Positions 26,622-36,243 of a stretch of 64,000 nt of DNA are shown piece after piece. The notes below the pieces were generated by a model. The model was not told where the DNA came from and did no database searches. It saw nothing but the letters and a program-made list of their open reading frames with translations. This DNA comes from Burkholderiaceae bacterium (GTDB taxonomy: Bacteria; Pseudomonadota; Gammaproteobacteria; Burkholderiales; Burkholderiaceae_C). Position 1 is the first letter of the stretch. The number at the start of each line of letters is the position of its first letter. The stretch lies in contig JACKLI010000002.1 in assembly GCA_024235995.1 (NCBI GenBank), positions 91,347-155,346 of the forward strand. Reading direction: 5' to 3'. The position numbers were made by a program, and so were the translations under genes.

Positions 26622-26912
26622 TCAGGCAATCGCGAAAGCGCTGCGGTCCTTGCCCTCGATCCAGCGCGGGGGCTTGCCGCGGCCGGTCCAGGTCACGCCG
26701 GTGGCCGGATCGCGGTATTTGGGCGCCACCTTGCCGGCGGATGCGGCCTTGCCGCTGCGGCGGCTCGGAAACACGTCCTGCGCCGTCAGGCCATATTCGG
26801 CCACCAGTTCGCGCACCTTGTGCACGGCGTCGGCAATCTCGCGCTTGCGCGCTTCCTCGATTTGAACAGCCAGTTCTTTCTGCTTTTGCAGCAGTTCCTT
26901 GTAACTCGCCAT
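26622..26912 (-). CDS. H-NS family nucleoid protein
   Basis: 96 residues from the ATG at 26912 (an ATG at 26918 adds two residues). The N-terminal helix is an oligomerisation coiled coil (LLQKQKELAVQIEEARKREI). The C-terminal DNA-binding domain has GKVAPKYRDPATGVTWTGRG, then PPRWIEGKDRSAFAI; the TWTGRG segment is the AT-hook-like loop of H-NS. Betaproteobacterial BpH3/Bv3F-like short members silence AT-rich foreign DNA. Whether it acts on the islands here is unknown. Confidence 0.93.
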   Translation of the reverse strand: MASYKELLQKQKELAVQIEEARKREIADAVHKVRELVAEYGLTAQDVFPSRRSGKAASAGKVAPKYRDPATGVTWTGRGKPPRWIEGKDRSAFAIA

Positions 26913-26995
26913 AATCATTGAATCCCGTGAAATGAAAGGAGCCAGAATATATCACCGCAAGGGCGATATTCAAGGCCAAACGATCAGTAACATTT

Positions 26996-28303
26996 TCATA
27001 TTTCGGTATCGGCCACCAACGCAGGGTGAGCCTTGATTTTATCAATCCGCCGGCCCTGCATCCGGCGAATCTCGAAAATCCAGCCCGCGCATTCGATTTG
27101 CTCGCCGGCCTGCGGCATGCGGCCCAGCACCGACATCAGCAGGCCGCCCAGGGTGTTGTAGCGGTTTTTGTCTTCTGCCGGCAATTCATCGATATCCAGC
27201 CGGGCTTTCAGTTCGCTGATCGGCATCAGCCCGTCCAGCAGCCAGCTGCCATCGGGCGTGGGCGTGGCCCAGGCTTCGACATCGGCGTCCGGCTTCAATT
27301 CCCCCGTAATGGCTTCCAGCAAATCGTGTGGCGTCATCATGCCCTGCACCACGCCATATTCATCCACCACAAAGGCCAGCCGCCCTGACCTGGCGCGCAA
27401 TTGCTCCAGCATTTCCAGCCCGCTCAGGGTTTCTGGCAGGAATCGGGCCGGCTCGGCATGGGTATCGATGGGGCCGTCGACATGCGGGCCCAAGGCGAGC
27501 AGACGCGCCACGGATATCACGCCCTTGACCTCGTCCAGGCCATTGCGGCAAACCGGATACCAGGAATGGACGCTGTTTTCACCGTGGCGCGCCACATAAT
27601 CGAGCGCCTGCGCCACGCTCAGGCCGGCGTCCAGCCAGTCGATGTCGCCGCGCGCCACCATCAGCGAGGTCAAAGGGCGGTCGTCGAGGTGAAACACGTT
27701 GCGCACCATCTGGTGCTCGTGCGCCTCGATCAGGCCGGCGTCCACGCCTTCTTCCAGGCTGGCCGATATTTCCTCCTCGGTCACGCGCCGGCCCTGTGTT
27801 TCGTCGATGCGCAGTAGCTTGAGCATGCCCTGCGTGCACACCGACAGCAACCACACGAAGGGCTTGGCCAGGCGCGCCAGCCAGGTCATGGGCCGGGCGA
27901 TCCAGCGCGCCACCGCCTCGGGAAACATCTGGCCGATGCGCTTGGGCACCAGCTCGCCGAACACGATGGTGGTGAAGGTGATGATCGCCACCACCAGCGC
28001 CGTGCCGGCAAACGAGGCCACGCCCGGGCTCAGGCCCAGCTCGGCCAGCCACGCCGCCACCGGGCCGCTGAAGGCCGCCTCGCCCACGATGCCGTTGAGC
28101 ATGCCGATCGAGGTGATGCCCACCTGCACCGTGGACAGGAACTGCGTGGGGCGCTCCATCAGCGCCAGGGCGGCCGTGGCGCCGGCGTCGCCGCTTTCCT
28201 CCATGGCGGCCAACCGGGCCTTGCGGCTGGAGGCCACGGCCAGCTCGGACATGGCGAACAGGCCGTTGAGCAGGGTGAGAAAAACGATCAGGAAGAAGTC
28301 CAT
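26996..28303 (-). CDS. CNNM/CorC-family transporter, paralogue 2
   Basis: 435 residues from the ATG at 28303 (MDFFLIVFLTLLNGLFAMSE, a membrane start); upstream ATG at 28345 would add a hydrophilic tail. DUF21 domain first, with VGITSIGMLNGIVGEAAFSG. CBS pair follows (LTSLMVARGDIDWLDAG; FVVDEYGVVQGMMTPHDLLE), then the CorC_HlyC domain. Same architecture as 23582-24895 but clearly different in sequence. Divergent from apaH. Confidence 0.92.
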   Translation of the reverse strand: MDFFLIVFLTLLNGLFAMSELAVASSRKARLAAMEESGDAGATAALALMERPTQFLSTVQVGITSIGMLNGIVGEAAFSGPVAAWLAELGLSPGVASFAGTALVVAIITFTTIVFGELVPKRIGQMFPEAVARWIARPMTWLARLAKPFVWLLSVCTQGMLKLLRIDETQGRRVTEEEISASLEEGVDAGLIEAHEHQMVRNVFHLDDRPLTSLMVARGDIDWLDAGLSVAQALDYVARHGENSVHSWYPVCRNGLDEVKGVISVARLLALGPHVDGPIDTHAEPARFLPETLSGLEMLEQLRARSGRLAFVVDEYGVVQGMMTPHDLLEAITGELKPDADVEAWATPTPDGSWLLDGLMPISELKARLDIDELPAEDKNRYNTLGGLLMSVLGRMPQAGEQIECAGWIFEIRRMQGRRIDKIKAHPALVADTEI

Positions 28304-28338
28304 GCCGGCCGGGAGCGAGCCCGGTGGAAAATTGGGCC

Positions 28339-29178
28339 ATGGCACTTTATCTTATCGGCGACGTGCAGGGTTGCGACGACGCCCTGGGCCGGCTGCTGGC
28401 GGCGGCGGCGTTTTCTCCCAGCCGCGACCGGCTGATCGTGCTGGGCGACCTGGTCAACCGGGGGCCGGCCTCGCTGGCCGTGCTGCGCCGGCTGGTGGCG
28501 CTGGGCGCCGCCGGGCAGAGCCTGCTGGGCAACCACGACCTGCACCTGCTGGCGCTGGCCAGCGGCGCGCGCGCGCCGCACCGGCTGGACACCGTGGGCG
28601 ACGTCCTGGCCGCGCCCGACCGCGCCGCGCTGCTGGACTGGCTGCGCCAGCGCCCGCTGGCGCAGCGCGAGCAGGGCGTGCTGCTGGTGCACGCCGGCGT
28701 GCTGCCGCAGTGGACGGCCGAGCAGACCCTGGCCCTGGCTGGCGAGGTGCAGGCGGTGCTGCGCGGCGCCGACTGGATGGTGTTCTTGCAGCAGATGTAC
28801 GGCAACCAGCCCGACCGGTGGCATGACGAGCTGCAGGGCGCCGAGCGCCTGCGCGTGATCGTCAACGCCCTCACACGGCTGCGCTTTTGCACGCCCGAGG
28901 GCCGCATGGAGTTCGCCACCAAGGAGGGCGGGGCGGCGGCGGCGCCTCCCGGCTACCTGCCCTGGTTCGACGTGCCGGCGCGCCGTACGGCGGGCGAGTC
29001 GATCGCCTTCGGCCATTGGTCCACGCTGGGCGCCATCGAGCGGCCCGGGCTGATTGCGCTGGACACCGGCTGCGTGTGGGGCGGATGCCTGAGCGCCGCG
29101 CGGCTGGACGGCGCTGGCCGCGTGGCCGAGCGCATCCAGGTGCGCTGCGCGCAGGCGCAGGCGCCGGGCCGGGCATGA
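28339..29178 (+). CDS. apaH: Diadenosine tetraphosphatase, symmetrical
   Basis: 279 residues from the ATG at 28339. Calcineurin-like metallophosphatase: LIGDVQGCDDAL, IVLGDLVNRGP, SLLGNHDLHLL and LVHAGVLPQW are its metal motifs, and FGHWSTLG near the end completes the site. It hydrolyses Ap4A to two ADP, and can decap NpnN-RNA in other bacteria. Single gene, divergent from the CorC-like gene. Confidence 0.95.
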   Translation: MALYLIGDVQGCDDALGRLLAAAAFSPSRDRLIVLGDLVNRGPASLAVLRRLVALGAAGQSLLGNHDLHLLALASGARAPHRLDTVGDVLAAPDRAALLDWLRQRPLAQREQGVLLVHAGVLPQWTAEQTLALAGEVQAVLRGADWMVFLQQMYGNQPDRWHDELQGAERLRVIVNALTRLRFCTPEGRMEFATKEGGAAAAPPGYLPWFDVPARRTAGESIAFGHWSTLGAIERPGLIALDTGCVWGGCLSAARLDGAGRVAERIQVRCAQAQAPGRA

Positions 29179-29216
29179 AGCACGCCGCGCTGGCCCTGCC
29201 CATGACGGCATGGCTG

Positions 29217-29283
29217 CGTGAGCTATTTTTTATATAGCTGCTCGCGCTCTGTGCATACGGGCCGTAGCCCTATTTGGTTTGAA
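29217..29283 (+). repeat. Short interspersed repeat, copy C
   Basis: TTTTTTATATAGCTGCTCGC then GCATACGGGCC..TAGCCC and TTTGGTTTG. It occupies the gap between convergent apaH and rhlE. Confidence 0.5.
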
Positions 29284-29295
29284 ACAGGCAGGCGT

Positions 29296-30747
29296 TCAGG
29301 ACGCCGGCTCGGTGCTCGGCTCGGGCGCCTTGAACAGGGCTGCCACGGCGCGCTTGGGCTTGATGTTGGCCGAGCGGCCGGCGCGCGGGCGCTGGGGGGT
29401 GTCCCAGGCCGGCGGGGCCTGCTCGGCGCTGGCCTCGGCGGTGTAGGGCTGGTTGAAGAAGGGGTCGGCGGGGGCGCTGGGGGCGCCGCGCGGGGTGGTG
29501 CCGCGCCGCTCGCCGCGGGCGCGCCGGGCGTCGTCGCGGCTGTCGCCGGTTTCCTCGCCTTGCCAGCGGCGGCGGCCGTCGTTGGCGCGGCCGTGCGGGC
29601 GCTCGCCCTCGAACTCCAGGTGCTCCAGCTCGATCTTGGTCTTGAGCAGCTTTTCCAGCTCGCCCATCAGGCGCTGGTCGCCCCGGGTGACCAGGGTGAC
29701 GGCCAGGCCTGAGGCGCCGGCGCGGCCGGTGCGGCCGATGCGGTGCACGTAGTCCTCGGGGTTGAAGGGCACGTCGTAGTTGAAGACGGCGGGCACGTCC
29801 TTGATGTCCAGCCCGCGCGCGGCCACGTCGGTGGCCACCAGCAGGTCGACCTCACCCTGCTTGAAGGCCTCGAGCGACTTCAGACGCTCGTCCTGGCTCT
29901 TGTCGCCGTGCAGGGCGGTGGTCTTCAGGCCGTCGCGCTCCAGCGCGCGCGCCAGCCGCGCCGTGCCCAGCTTGCTGTTGCAGAACACGAAGGCCTGGCG
30001 CAGTTCCTTGTCCTTCAGCACCTGGCGGATGGCGCGGCGCTTGTCCTCGTCGTCCAGCAGGTAGAAGTGCTGGTCGACGGTGGAGGCGGTGGCATTGGGG
30101 CGCGCCACCTCGATGGTGATGGGGTCGTGCAGATAGCTTTCGGCCAGGCGCTTGATCTCGGGCGAGAAGGTGGCCGAAAACAGCAGGGTGGTGCGGCTCT
30201 TGGGCAGGTGGCTGAGGATGCGCTGCAAATCGGGCAGAAAGCCGATGTCCAGCATGCGGTCGGCCTCGTCCAGCACCACGTATTCGACCTGGTTGAGGAC
30301 GGCGGTCTTGGCCTCGATGTGGTCCAGCAGGCGCCCCGGCGTGGCCACCAGCACCTCCACGCCCTGGCGCAGCTCGGCGGTCTGCGGCTTCATGTCCATG
30401 CCGCCAAACACCACGGCGCTGCGCAGCTGCGTGTATTTGGCGTACTGCTTGACCTGGTCGGCCACCTGCACCGCCAGCTCGCGCGTGGGCAGCAGCACCA
30501 GCGCGCGCACCGGGTGGCGCGCGGGCGAGAGCGAGGCGGTCTCGTGCTTGAGCAGGCGCTGCAGCAGCGGCAGCGAAAAGGCCGCCGTCTTGCCGGTGCC
30601 GGTTTGCGCCGCGCCCATCACGTCCTGGCCCGCCAGCACCACCGGAATGGCCTGCGCCTGGATGGGGGTCATGGTCTCGTAGCCCATGTCGGCCACGGCG
30701 CGCTTGAGCGGCTCGGCCAGCGCCAGATCGGAGTATTTGCTTGTCAT
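29296..30747 (-). CDS. rhlE: DEAD-box RNA helicase, RhlE type
   Basis: 483 residues. Q motif YETMTPIQAQAIPVVLAGQD, motif I AQTGTGKTAAF, II VLDEADRMLDIGF, III LLFSATFS, V VATDVAARGLDI and VI HRIGRTGRAG are all in place. The C-terminal 110 residues are basic and low-complexity (RANDGRRRWQGEETGDSRDD), typical RNA-binding tails of RhlE. Involved in RNA turnover or ribosome assembly. RhlE rather than DbpA or CsdA is judged from the start and tail, so the symbol is moderately sure. Confidence 0.9.
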   Translation of the reverse strand: MTSKYSDLALAEPLKRAVADMGYETMTPIQAQAIPVVLAGQDVMGAAQTGTGKTAAFSLPLLQRLLKHETASLSPARHPVRALVLLPTRELAVQVADQVKQYAKYTQLRSAVVFGGMDMKPQTAELRQGVEVLVATPGRLLDHIEAKTAVLNQVEYVVLDEADRMLDIGFLPDLQRILSHLPKSRTTLLFSATFSPEIKRLAESYLHDPITIEVARPNATASTVDQHFYLLDDEDKRRAIRQVLKDKELRQAFVFCNSKLGTARLARALERDGLKTTALHGDKSQDERLKSLEAFKQGEVDLLVATDVAARGLDIKDVPAVFNYDVPFNPEDYVHRIGRTGRAGASGLAVTLVTRGDQRLMGELEKLLKTKIELEHLEFEGERPHGRANDGRRRWQGEETGDSRDDARRARGERRGTTPRGAPSAPADPFFNQPYTAEASAEQAPPAWDTPQRPRAGRSANIKPKRAVAALFKAPEPSTEPAS

Positions 30748-30816
30748 TAACCTTCTATTGTCGCACTTCGGCCTGTTTCGGGCCTGACGGCGCGCTCTAA
30801 TCTCGCCGCGGCGCCA

Positions 30817-31686
30817 TCACAGGCCCTGCGCGTTGAAGGTATCGCAGCTTTGCACGCTGCCGGTCTTGTAGCCCTGCGTGAACCAGCGCACACGCTGGGC
30901 GCTGGAGCCGTGGGTGAAGCTGTCGGGCACGGCGTAGCCCTGGCTGCGCTTTTGCAGCGTGTCGTCGCCGATCTGCTGCGCGGCGTTGATGGCGGACTCG
31001 ATGTCGCCCGCGTCCAGCCACTGCTTGGCCTGGTTGGAGCGGTTGGCCCAGATGCCGGCGTAGCAGTCGGCCTGCAATTCCAGCCGCACCGACAGGGCGT
31101 TCTGCTGCGCCGCGCTGGTGCGCCCGCGCATGCTGTCCACCTTGTCGGTGATGCCCTGCAGGTTCTGGATGTGGTGGCCCACCTCGTGCGCCACCACGTA
31201 GGCGCGGGCAAACTCGCCCGGCGCGCCCAGCTGGCGCGTCATGGTGTCGAAGAAGTCCATGTCCAGGTACACCTTCTGGTCGCCCGGGCAGTAGAACGGC
31301 CCCATCGCCGACTGCCCGGTGCCGCAGGCCGTGGGCGTGGCGCCGCGGTACAGCACCAGCTTGGGCGCCGGGTAGCGCTGGCCGGCCTGCTGGAAGATCT
31401 GGCCCCACACGTCCTCGGTGGAGGCCAGCACGGTGGAGACGAAGGCGGCGTTCCTGTCGTTGGCGGGCGGGGCCTGGGCCGGTCCTTGTTGCTGCTGCGA
31501 CGTGCCGCCGCCGCCCGAGAGCACGCCGATGGTGGTTAGCGGGTTGATGCCGAACACGCCCCAGCCGATCAGCGCCAGCACGATGGTGCCGATGCCGATG
31601 CTGCGCCCGCCAATGCCGAAGCCACCGCCCCCGCCGCTGCGGCGGTCCTCGACGTTGTCCGACTCGCGTTGACCTTCCCATCTCAT
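30817..31686 (-). CDS. Putative neutral zinc metallopeptidase (YpfJ family)
   Basis: 289 residues. N-terminal MRWEGQRESDNVEDRRSGGG is the family start, followed by one membrane span (IGTIVLALIGWGVFGI) that anchors a periplasmic peptidase domain. The zinc motif HEVGHH is in AYVVAHEVGHHIQNLQGI. Other blocks are YCPGDQKVYLDMDFFDTM and the C-terminal RVRWFTQGYKTGSVQSCDTF. Substrate unknown. Divergent from pcp with a 40-bp gap. Confidence 0.92.
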   Translation of the reverse strand: MRWEGQRESDNVEDRRSGGGGGFGIGGRSIGIGTIVLALIGWGVFGINPLTTIGVLSGGGGTSQQQQGPAQAPPANDRNAAFVSTVLASTEDVWGQIFQQAGQRYPAPKLVLYRGATPTACGTGQSAMGPFYCPGDQKVYLDMDFFDTMTRQLGAPGEFARAYVVAHEVGHHIQNLQGITDKVDSMRGRTSAAQQNALSVRLELQADCYAGIWANRSNQAKQWLDAGDIESAINAAQQIGDDTLQKRSQGYAVPDSFTHGSSAQRVRWFTQGYKTGSVQSCDTFNAQGL

Positions 31687-31726
31687 GCCAGGCTCCCACT
31701 CGCGCGGCTTGCGCTAAATTGGCGTG

Positions 31727-32413
31727 ATGGTAGCGCCATCTTCATCCCGCACCCCGCCAAAAAAGACCGTCGAATGCAAGCCGGTGTTACTCACGGGCTT
31801 CGACCCCTTCGGCGGCGACCCGATCAACCCCAGCTGGCTGGCCGCGCGCGCCTTGCACCGGCGGCGCATCGCCGGCCACGCGGTGGTGGCGGCGCAGCTG
31901 CCCACGCAGTTCGGCGCCTCGCTGGCGCGCCTGCGCGCGCTGCTGGCCGAACACCGGCCGGCGCTGGTGATCTGCCTGGGCCTGGCCGCCAGCCGCGGCG
32001 CGCTGTCGCTGGAGCGCGTGGCCATCAACATCAACGACGCGCGCATCGCCGACAACGCGGGCGCACGGCCCATCGACACCCCTGTAGTGGCCGATGCGCC
32101 CGTGGCCTACTTCTCGCGCCTGCCCATCAAGGCCATGCACGCGGCCATCCAGGCGTCCGGCATCGGGGTGGAGGTGTCGCAGACGGCCGGCACCTTCGTC
32201 TGCAACCATGTCTTCTACGGACTGATGCACCACCTGGCCACCACCCGCGGCTTTGCGCGCACGCGCGGCGGCTTCATCCATGTGCCGCCACTGCCCGAGC
32301 AGACCGCGCACGGCATGCCGCTGGCGCAGATGGTGGAGGGCTTGCGCATCGGCATCCGCACGGCGCTGACGACGGTGAACGATGCGCGGCACGGAGCGGG
32401 GGCGGTGGACTGA
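31727..32413 (+). CDS. pcp: Pyroglutamyl-peptidase I
   Basis: 228 residues (ATG at 31727; GTG at 31724 is also possible). Cysteine peptidase family C15: GFDPFGGDPINPSW, GLAASRGALSLERVAININD (Glu of the triad), AGTFVCNHVFYGLMH (Cys) and FIHVPPLPEQ (His). It removes N-terminal pyroglutamate from peptides. The N-terminal 15 residues precede the usual start. Stop overlaps the next ATG by 1 bp (TGATG). Confidence 0.93.
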   Translation: MVAPSSSRTPPKKTVECKPVLLTGFDPFGGDPINPSWLAARALHRRRIAGHAVVAAQLPTQFGASLARLRALLAEHRPALVICLGLAASRGALSLERVAININDARIADNAGARPIDTPVVADAPVAYFSRLPIKAMHAAIQASGIGVEVSQTAGTFVCNHVFYGLMHHLATTRGFARTRGGFIHVPPLPEQTAHGMPLAQMVEGLRIGIRTALTTVNDARHGAGAVD

Positions 32414-33309
32414 TGGCCGGTACCTTGACAGCGCAAGAAACCGCCGAGCGCCTGCCCTGGCCCGCGCTGGTGGACGAGATCGAGGCGCTGCTGGGCGACG
32501 CCAGCGTGCGGGTGCCCGAGCGCATCGTCATGCCCACCGCGCACGGCGCCGTGCTGTTCGTCATGCCGGCCCGCGACGCGCGCGTGGCCATGACCAAGCT
32601 GATCAGCTTCACCTCCGCCAACGTCGGCACGGCCACGCCCACCATCCAGGGCGACGTGGCGGTGTTCGACGTGGCCAGCGGCGCGCGGCGCCTGATCCTG
32701 GACGGCCCCACCGTCACCGCGCGGCGCACCGCCGCCGTGTCGGCCCTGGCCGCGCGCCGGCTGGCGCCCAACCGAGCCGGGCCGATGCTGATCGTGGGCG
32801 CAGGCGTGCAGGGCCGCGCGCACCTGCAGGCGTTTGCCGCCGCGCTGGGGGTGCGGCGCTTTCTGATCGCGTCGCGCAGCGCCGCCAGCGCGCAGGCGCT
32901 GGTCGATCACGCGCGCACGCTGGGCCTGCAGGCCGAGGTGGCGCCCGATGCGGATGCCGCCCTGGCCGATTGCCCGCTGGCCGTCACCTGCACGCCAGCC
33001 AGCGGCGTGGTGCTGCGCGCGCATCCGCGTGCCGATGGGTTCATCGCCGCCGTGGGCGCCTTCACGCCGCAGATGGTGGAGCTGGCACCGGAGTTGTGCC
33101 GTCACATGGCCGAGGTGGGCCGCATCGTGGTGGATACGCGCGATGCCGGGCACGAGGCGGGCGATCTGCTGCAGGCCGGCCTGGACGTGGCGGCGATGCC
33201 CACGCTGGCCGACGTGGCGCCCGGCGCATCGATGGGCCCGGTGCTGTTCAAGAGCTGCGGCTGGGCCGGCTGGGATCTGGCGGCCGCGCGGCTGGCGATG
33301 CGCGGGTGA
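32413..33309 (+). CDS. Ornithine cyclodeaminase / mu-crystallin family reductase
   Basis: 298 residues from the ATG at 32413. The Rossmann motif is IVGAGVQGRAHLQAF, with KLISFTSANVGTATPTIQGD upstream and VGAFTPQMVELAPELC, VVDTRDAG downstream. In this subgroup many members are delta1-pyrroline-2-carboxylate / delta1-piperideine-2-carboxylate reductases of hydroxyproline or lysine breakdown rather than true cyclodeaminases, and this protein fits that group better. Coupled to pcp, which releases pyroglutamate; a link to imino-acid metabolism is plausible but inferred. Confidence 0.85.
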   Translation: MAGTLTAQETAERLPWPALVDEIEALLGDASVRVPERIVMPTAHGAVLFVMPARDARVAMTKLISFTSANVGTATPTIQGDVAVFDVASGARRLILDGPTVTARRTAAVSALAARRLAPNRAGPMLIVGAGVQGRAHLQAFAAALGVRRFLIASRSAASAQALVDHARTLGLQAEVAPDADAALADCPLAVTCTPASGVVLRAHPRADGFIAAVGAFTPQMVELAPELCRHMAEVGRIVVDTRDAGHEAGDLLQAGLDVAAMPTLADVAPGASMGPVLFKSCGWAGWDLAAARLAMRG

Positions 33310-33310
33310 C

Positions 33311-33877
33311 TCAGGTCTTGGGCAAGGTCACCCCGACTTGTCCCTGGTACTTGCCGCCGCGGTCCTTGTAGCTGGTCTCGCACACCTCGTCGCTCTCGAA
33401 GAACAGCACCTGCGCGCAGCCCTCGCCGGCGTAGATCTTGGCCGGCAGCGGGGTGGTGTTGGAGAACTCCAGCGTCACGTAGCCTTCCCACTCCGGCTCG
33501 AAAGGCGTGACGTTGACGATGATGCCGCAGCGCGCGTAGGTGCTCTTGCCCAGGCAGATGGTCAGCACGTTGCGCGGGATGCGGAAGTACTCCATCGTGC
33601 GCGCCAGCGCAAAGCTGTTGGGCGGGATGATGCAGACGTCGCCCGTGAAGTCGACAAAGCTCTTTTCGTCGAAGTTCTTCGGGTCCACCACCGTGCTGTG
33701 GATGTTGGTGAAGATCTTGAACTCGGGCGCGCAGCGGATGTCGTAGCCGTAGCTGCTGGTGCCGTAGCTGACGATCTTGCGGCCATCCACCTGGCGCACC
33801 TGGCCGGGCTCGAAGGGCTCGATCATGCCGTGCTCCTGCGCCATGCGGCGAATCCACCTGTCGCTCTTGATGCTCAT
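33311..33877 (-). CDS. dcd: dCTP deaminase
   Basis: 188 residues, full length. [55 protein letters not shown] and [20 protein letters not shown] are the Dcd signatures; the catalytic Glu is in TPFEPEWEG. It converts dCTP to dUTP for thymidylate synthesis. Convergent with the preceding reductase gene. Confidence 0.96.
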   Translation of the reverse strand: MSIKSDRWIRRMAQEHGMIEPFEPGQVRQVDGRKIVSYGTSSYGYDIRCAPEFKIFTNIHSTVVDPKNFDEKSFVDFTGDVCIIPPNSFALARTMEYFRIPRNVLTICLGKSTYARCGIIVNVTPFEPEWEGYVTLEFSNTTPLPAKIYAGEGCAQVLFFESDEVCETSYKDRGGKYQGQVGVTLPKT

Positions 33878-33889
33878 GCGGCCTCACTC

Positions 33890-33950
33890 ATGTATTGATA
33901 GCTGGTTGCGCAGCAACACCGTGCGCAACCTGCCTATTTTGCCTTGAGTC
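33890..33950 (+). repeat. Short interspersed repeat, copy F (divergent)
   Basis: TATTGATAGCTGGTTGCGCA, then a short hairpin (GTTGCGCA..TGCGCAAC) and CTGCCTATTTTG. It keeps the AGCT-GCGC order and fills the dcd/BMP gap. Weakest intergenic copy. Confidence 0.3.
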
Positions 33951-33956
33951 TGGCGC

Positions 33957-35021
33957 TCACCTGGGCAGGGCGCCCTGCACGCCCTCGACCAGGTAGTTCA
34001 TCTGCAGGATCTGCGCGTCTCTGGGGACCTGGCCCCTGGGCACCTGCAGCTTGCCGGTGTTGTCCGTCACGGGTCCGGCAAAGGGATGCAGGAGGCCGGC
34101 GGCGATGTCCTTTTGCCGCGCCAGCACCTCGTCGCGCACCTTGGCCGGTACCTGGGGGCCGAAGGCCTCGATGCGCACCATGCCCTCCTTCACGCCGCCC
34201 CAGGTGTCACCGCTTTTCCAGCTGCCGTTGCGGATGGCGCGCACGCGGGCGATGTCGTAGGCCTCCCAGTGGTGGGTCACGGCGGCCAGCTGCGCGTGCG
34301 GGGCCACGCCGCGCATGTCGGAGTGGTAGGCGATGGCCAGCTTGCCGCGCTCCTCGGCGGCGGCCATGACGGCGGTGGAGGCGGTGTGGAAGGCCAGCAC
34401 GTCGGCGCCCTGGTCCATCAGGGTCATGGCGGCGTCGCGCTCGCGCGGCGGGTTGAACCACTCGTTGAGCCACACCAGCTTGACGCTGGCCTTGGGGTTG
34501 ACGCTGCGCAGGCCCAGCGTGAAGGCGTTGATGCCCTGCAGCACCTCGGGGATGGGAAAACCCGCCACGTAGCCCACCACGCCCGTCTTCGTCATGCGCC
34601 CTGCGGCGATGCCCGACAGGTAGCGCCCTTCGTAATAGCGCGCGTTGGCGGTGGCCACGTTGGGCGCGCGCTTGACGCCGGTGACGACCTCGAACTTCAC
34701 CTGCGGAAATTCCCGCGCCACCTTCAGCGCCGGCTCCATGTAGCCGAAGCTGGTGGTGAAGATGATGTCGTTGCCCTGGCGCGCCAGGTCGCGGATCACG
34801 CGTTCGGCATCGGGCCCTTCGGCCACGTTGTCCACGTGGGTGGTGACGACCTGGGGGCCGAATTCCTTTTGCACCGCCAGCCGTCCCAGCTCGTGCTGGT
34901 GCGTCCAGCCGGTGTCCAGGATGGGGGTGACATAGACCCAGGCCGCGCGTGTGGGCGTCTGGGCGTGCAGGGGAGCAAAAAAACAGGCGGCCGCGAGCGC
35001 GGCCACGAGGTTTTTGTACAT
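33957..35021 (-). CDS. BMP-family ABC transporter substrate-binding protein
   Basis: 354 residues from the ATG at 35021, preceded by AGGACAACC; an ATG at 35036 lacks such a site. Signal peptide MYKNLVAALAAACFFAPLHA. PnrA/BMP-type purine nucleoside receptor: AAWVYVTPILDTGWTHQHEL, DIIFTTSFGYMEPALKVARE, GYVAGFPIPEVLQGINAFTL and DVLAFHTASTAVMAAAEERG. A homologous receptor at 36244 is a lipoprotein; this one has no lipobox. Downstream of add in the same direction (74 bp gap). Confidence 0.92.
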   Translation of the reverse strand: MYKNLVAALAAACFFAPLHAQTPTRAAWVYVTPILDTGWTHQHELGRLAVQKEFGPQVVTTHVDNVAEGPDAERVIRDLARQGNDIIFTTSFGYMEPALKVAREFPQVKFEVVTGVKRAPNVATANARYYEGRYLSGIAAGRMTKTGVVGYVAGFPIPEVLQGINAFTLGLRSVNPKASVKLVWLNEWFNPPRERDAAMTLMDQGADVLAFHTASTAVMAAAEERGKLAIAYHSDMRGVAPHAQLAAVTHHWEAYDIARVRAIRNGSWKSGDTWGGVKEGMVRIEAFGPQVPAKVRDEVLARQKDIAAGLLHPFAGPVTDNTGKLQVPRGQVPRDAQILQMNYLVEGVQGALPR

Positions 35022-35094
35022 GGTTGTCCTCGACATGGCCCCGAGTGGATGAAGACGCGGCGCCGTCGGGGCGGCGGCGCTGCGATGGGCGATT

Positions 35095-36243
<1,149 letters not shown>

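Noticed and set aside
26230..26914. Several open frames across the grxD/H-NS gap, both strands
   Set aside because: They run through the palindromic element, share no family features, and mirror each other because of the inverted repeats.
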